Source: Dendrophyllia cribrosa
Lineage: Eukaryota; Cnidaria; Anthozoa; Scleractinia; Dendrophylliidae
Reading direction: 5' to 3'
Length of the DNA: 64,000 bases
NCBI GenBank assembly: GCA_024195265.1
Contig: JAJLRJ010000011.1
Location: 3,741,866-3,805,865, forward strand
Within the stretch, counting starts at the first letter, position 1; every line of letters starts with the position of its first letter. A program made the position numbers and the translations under genes. The notes beneath the pieces were generated by a model that did not search any database, had not been told where the DNA came from, and was given only the letters and a program-made list of their open reading frames with translations. Positions 62,001 to 64,000 of the stretch are shown here, piece after piece.

Positions 62001-64000
62001 ATTGCAAATCAAAACAAATCCAAAAAGCGTTTGGCGGTTTGCGATAAATATGAAGCGGCGGTCATCCGCAGACTTAAAAACATATCCACATCGACTGGTT
62101 TTGAGAGTGCAAGTTGCTTTATTAGGATCTGTAAATTAACAGTTGGGGAATTGTCACGGCGCTTGAAGATTTGTCTCAGTATTGAAAGCTAATTTTGGAC
62201 TCGCTACACAATGAGTGAAAAACAATGCAGTCCAATTTTATTACTGGACGCCGCCGCTAAGCTCGGTCTCGGCAAAAAATGCTTTTGATTTATGGCATTG
62301 TTCCGAACTGGGATGAATTATCGCTACATCATTACTATTTAGCAGGCGATCTTCAAGCTTCATTCGACGGACACATTAAATTGTCGCCGTCTGTTCTCGG
62401 ACGATGGCGAAGTGGAAAAATACTTTTGACATGCAGATCGACTCAACACTTTTATAACAGGAAACGAGGTAGAGAAGATAATGATAGCTTTTATTCTTCG
62501 TAGGTGAGGCATGTTGTTTTGTTCAACATTTACCAGTTCCAGTCGTTTGAATGTCTATACAAGATTTTTTACATTTCATTGTTTCATTGTATGCTTGTGA
62601 AATTATTGAACGATAACCATTTTAATCCTTGCGTATAATTCATTCGCTTTTTTTTTTTATCGTTTGACTGAACCGTTTCCGGACATCAACCGACTCGCGC
62701 ACAGCACGAGCCACTGTGAAGAAAACGAGACAAAGTTACAAACACCGTCGACCCCTCCTTAGGAATATAATTGTCCAAGAGGCACGTGACCAGACCAGAC
62801 CAGGGTCTCTCTTCTCTCGCTCCAGGGGGCGGGAAGATGAGAGACCCTGGGAACGAGGTTGGAATAATGGGTGTGCTGAAAAGTTTCAGTTGCTTTGAAA
62901 TGGGTGCGTTCATCGAGCACCGATTCAGCTATAAATCTCTCGCGTTTGTAAACGTTAGTGTCCAAGAAGCATATTTCACATGCAATGCCATATTTAAGTG
63001 TTTGTTTTGTCGTCATACACTTCCGGTTACATTTTGAAACTCCACTTGTACATATGCTTGTAACTGGAATTTGTATATATGCATACATATGCATACATAC
63101 GCATAGATATGCCTGCATATCTCTAGAATATATATTTATATTTTTTAATATTTATTAGAAAATCTCCTGTGAAAGCTTCTAAATCGTGGACGTATCGGCT
63201 AAAAGAGCTTCCAATCATGACAGGGGCTCTTCATCATCTCCGTTATTCCTGATACCTAACCATTTTCTACGGTATTTTCTTCCATCTCCAACGCGAGCAC
63301 TTATTTATATTATGTGTTTATTATTTTTTATTTAGATTTATACGTTTATATTTTTTACTGATTCATTTATTTATATTTATAGTTCCGCTTTTTAGGATCT
63401 GAGGTGATGTTCTGCCATTCCGTCTTTTAGGATCTGGGGCGATTTTCCGCCATTCCTCCTTTTAGGATTTGGGGAGATTTTCCGCCATTCCGTCGTTCCG
63501 CCATTCCGCCATTCCACCTCTCCTCCATTCCTCGTCTTAGGGTCGCCCAAAATGTTTAGCAGCTTTTATGACAGACGAAAATCTTAGGCGGACAAAAAAT
63601 ACATTCGAAAATTTTGAGACATTGTAAAAAGGGAACACATAAATCCGAAAATTCTAGGGCAACATGATGGTTTTCCGAAAAATCTCGAAAAGTAGTGAAT
63701 CGCTCGGTGATATTTTTCGAAATTTTTAGGCAACCTTTCATCCGAACAGATATTTTACCGAAATACTTCGTTGAGTGCCCCTGAATGTCTATACTCATTC
63801 GCCTATACCTCTTGAATGAAATGCTCTTGCGCTTCAAAATTTGGCCCAGATGTGTAGTTTTAAACTCTCTACAATTCCATAAACATTTTAGAATCGAAAA
63901 CTGCTTCGGAATTTTGATATGACGTCAGTGAAAACAATCTATTGCTATTCTTCTCGCTTTGAAGGAATTAAAGAACCGTTGCGAACTGAACCGAGGACCG
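62001..64000. other. Repeat-derived and unassigned sequence to the window end
   Basis: 62279-62503 has a 74-codon frame with no recognised domain. 62776-62865 is the MITE block. 63060-63115 holds ATATGCATAC-type simple repeats. 63165-63540 is the arm of the inverted repeat. Nothing recognised from 63541 to 64000. Confidence 0.55.

Larger units (their letters stand above)
57372..63540. repeat. Inverted repeat pair with GGCGGAA units, ~6.2 kb apart
   Basis: 57372-57790 is repeated inverted at about 63165-63540: both hold the minisatellite followed by a ~110 bp block with CATGATTGGAAGCTCTTTTA and GAAAATACCGTAGAAAATGG. Possibly the ends of one fold-back element later filled by a retrotransposon and MITEs. 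Confidence 0.65.

Overview
The window reads as metazoan nuclear DNA made almost wholly of mobile elements. I recognised no host gene, rRNA or tRNA. The mix (Polinton/Maverick elements, CR1-like and other non-LTR retrotransposons, Penelope-like elements with GIY-YIG ends, Mutator-like fold-backs, many MITEs) and the style of the Polinton proteins suggest a cnidarian, most likely an anthozoan such as a coral or anemone. That assignment is an inference from family recall.

Layout. 1-20981: copy 1 of a Polinton-type virus-like element; its left end lies outside the window. A 5.2 kb DNA transposon (1952-7143) splits its polymerase gene. 20982-24040: CR1-like retrotransposon cut by copy 1 and by a 1 kb Mutator-like element. 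24920-33439: nested fold-back elements, with a ~117 bp satellite at 31212-31965. 34660-37920: two Penelope-like fragments head to head, one cut by another Mutator-like fold-back. 37923-57078: a TTAA-flanked piggyBac-like element holding copy 2 of the Polinton (38536-56731, both ends present, 18.2 kb). 57079-64000: repeats and a 3 kb non-LTR retrotransposon with a 19 bp target duplication, inside another inverted repeat.

The two Polinton copies lie in opposite orientation, are colinear and encode related but clearly diverged proteins. Shared genes, from one end: protein-primed DNA polymerase B, retroviral-type integrase, two or three small membrane proteins, further small proteins, packaging ATPase, double-jelly-roll-like major capsid protein, a coiled-coil membrane protein, a ~600-residue unrecognised protein with a C-terminal membrane anchor, a penton-like minor capsid candidate, a glycine/alanine-rich membrane protein, a VLTF3-like (pox/NCLDV late transcription factor) protein and a lambda-exonuclease/YqaJ-like nuclease. 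Each copy adds its own zinc-finger gene at the outer end. I found no adenain-type protease.

Most interesting is a possible virus-like transcription programme. Nearly every gene has a TATATA-like motif only 5-25 bp before its ATG. The polymerase, nuclease, VLTF3-like and zinc-finger genes also carry a CCAATTGRA box 15-40 bp upstream; the capsid and packaging genes do not, and use a bare A/T-rich TATATA. This looks like early and late promoter classes in an element that encodes its own late-factor homologue. Both copies also end in 160-187 bp near-perfect palindromes.

Both copies are decayed by stops, frameshifts, deletions and inserted elements, and no restored product is written here.
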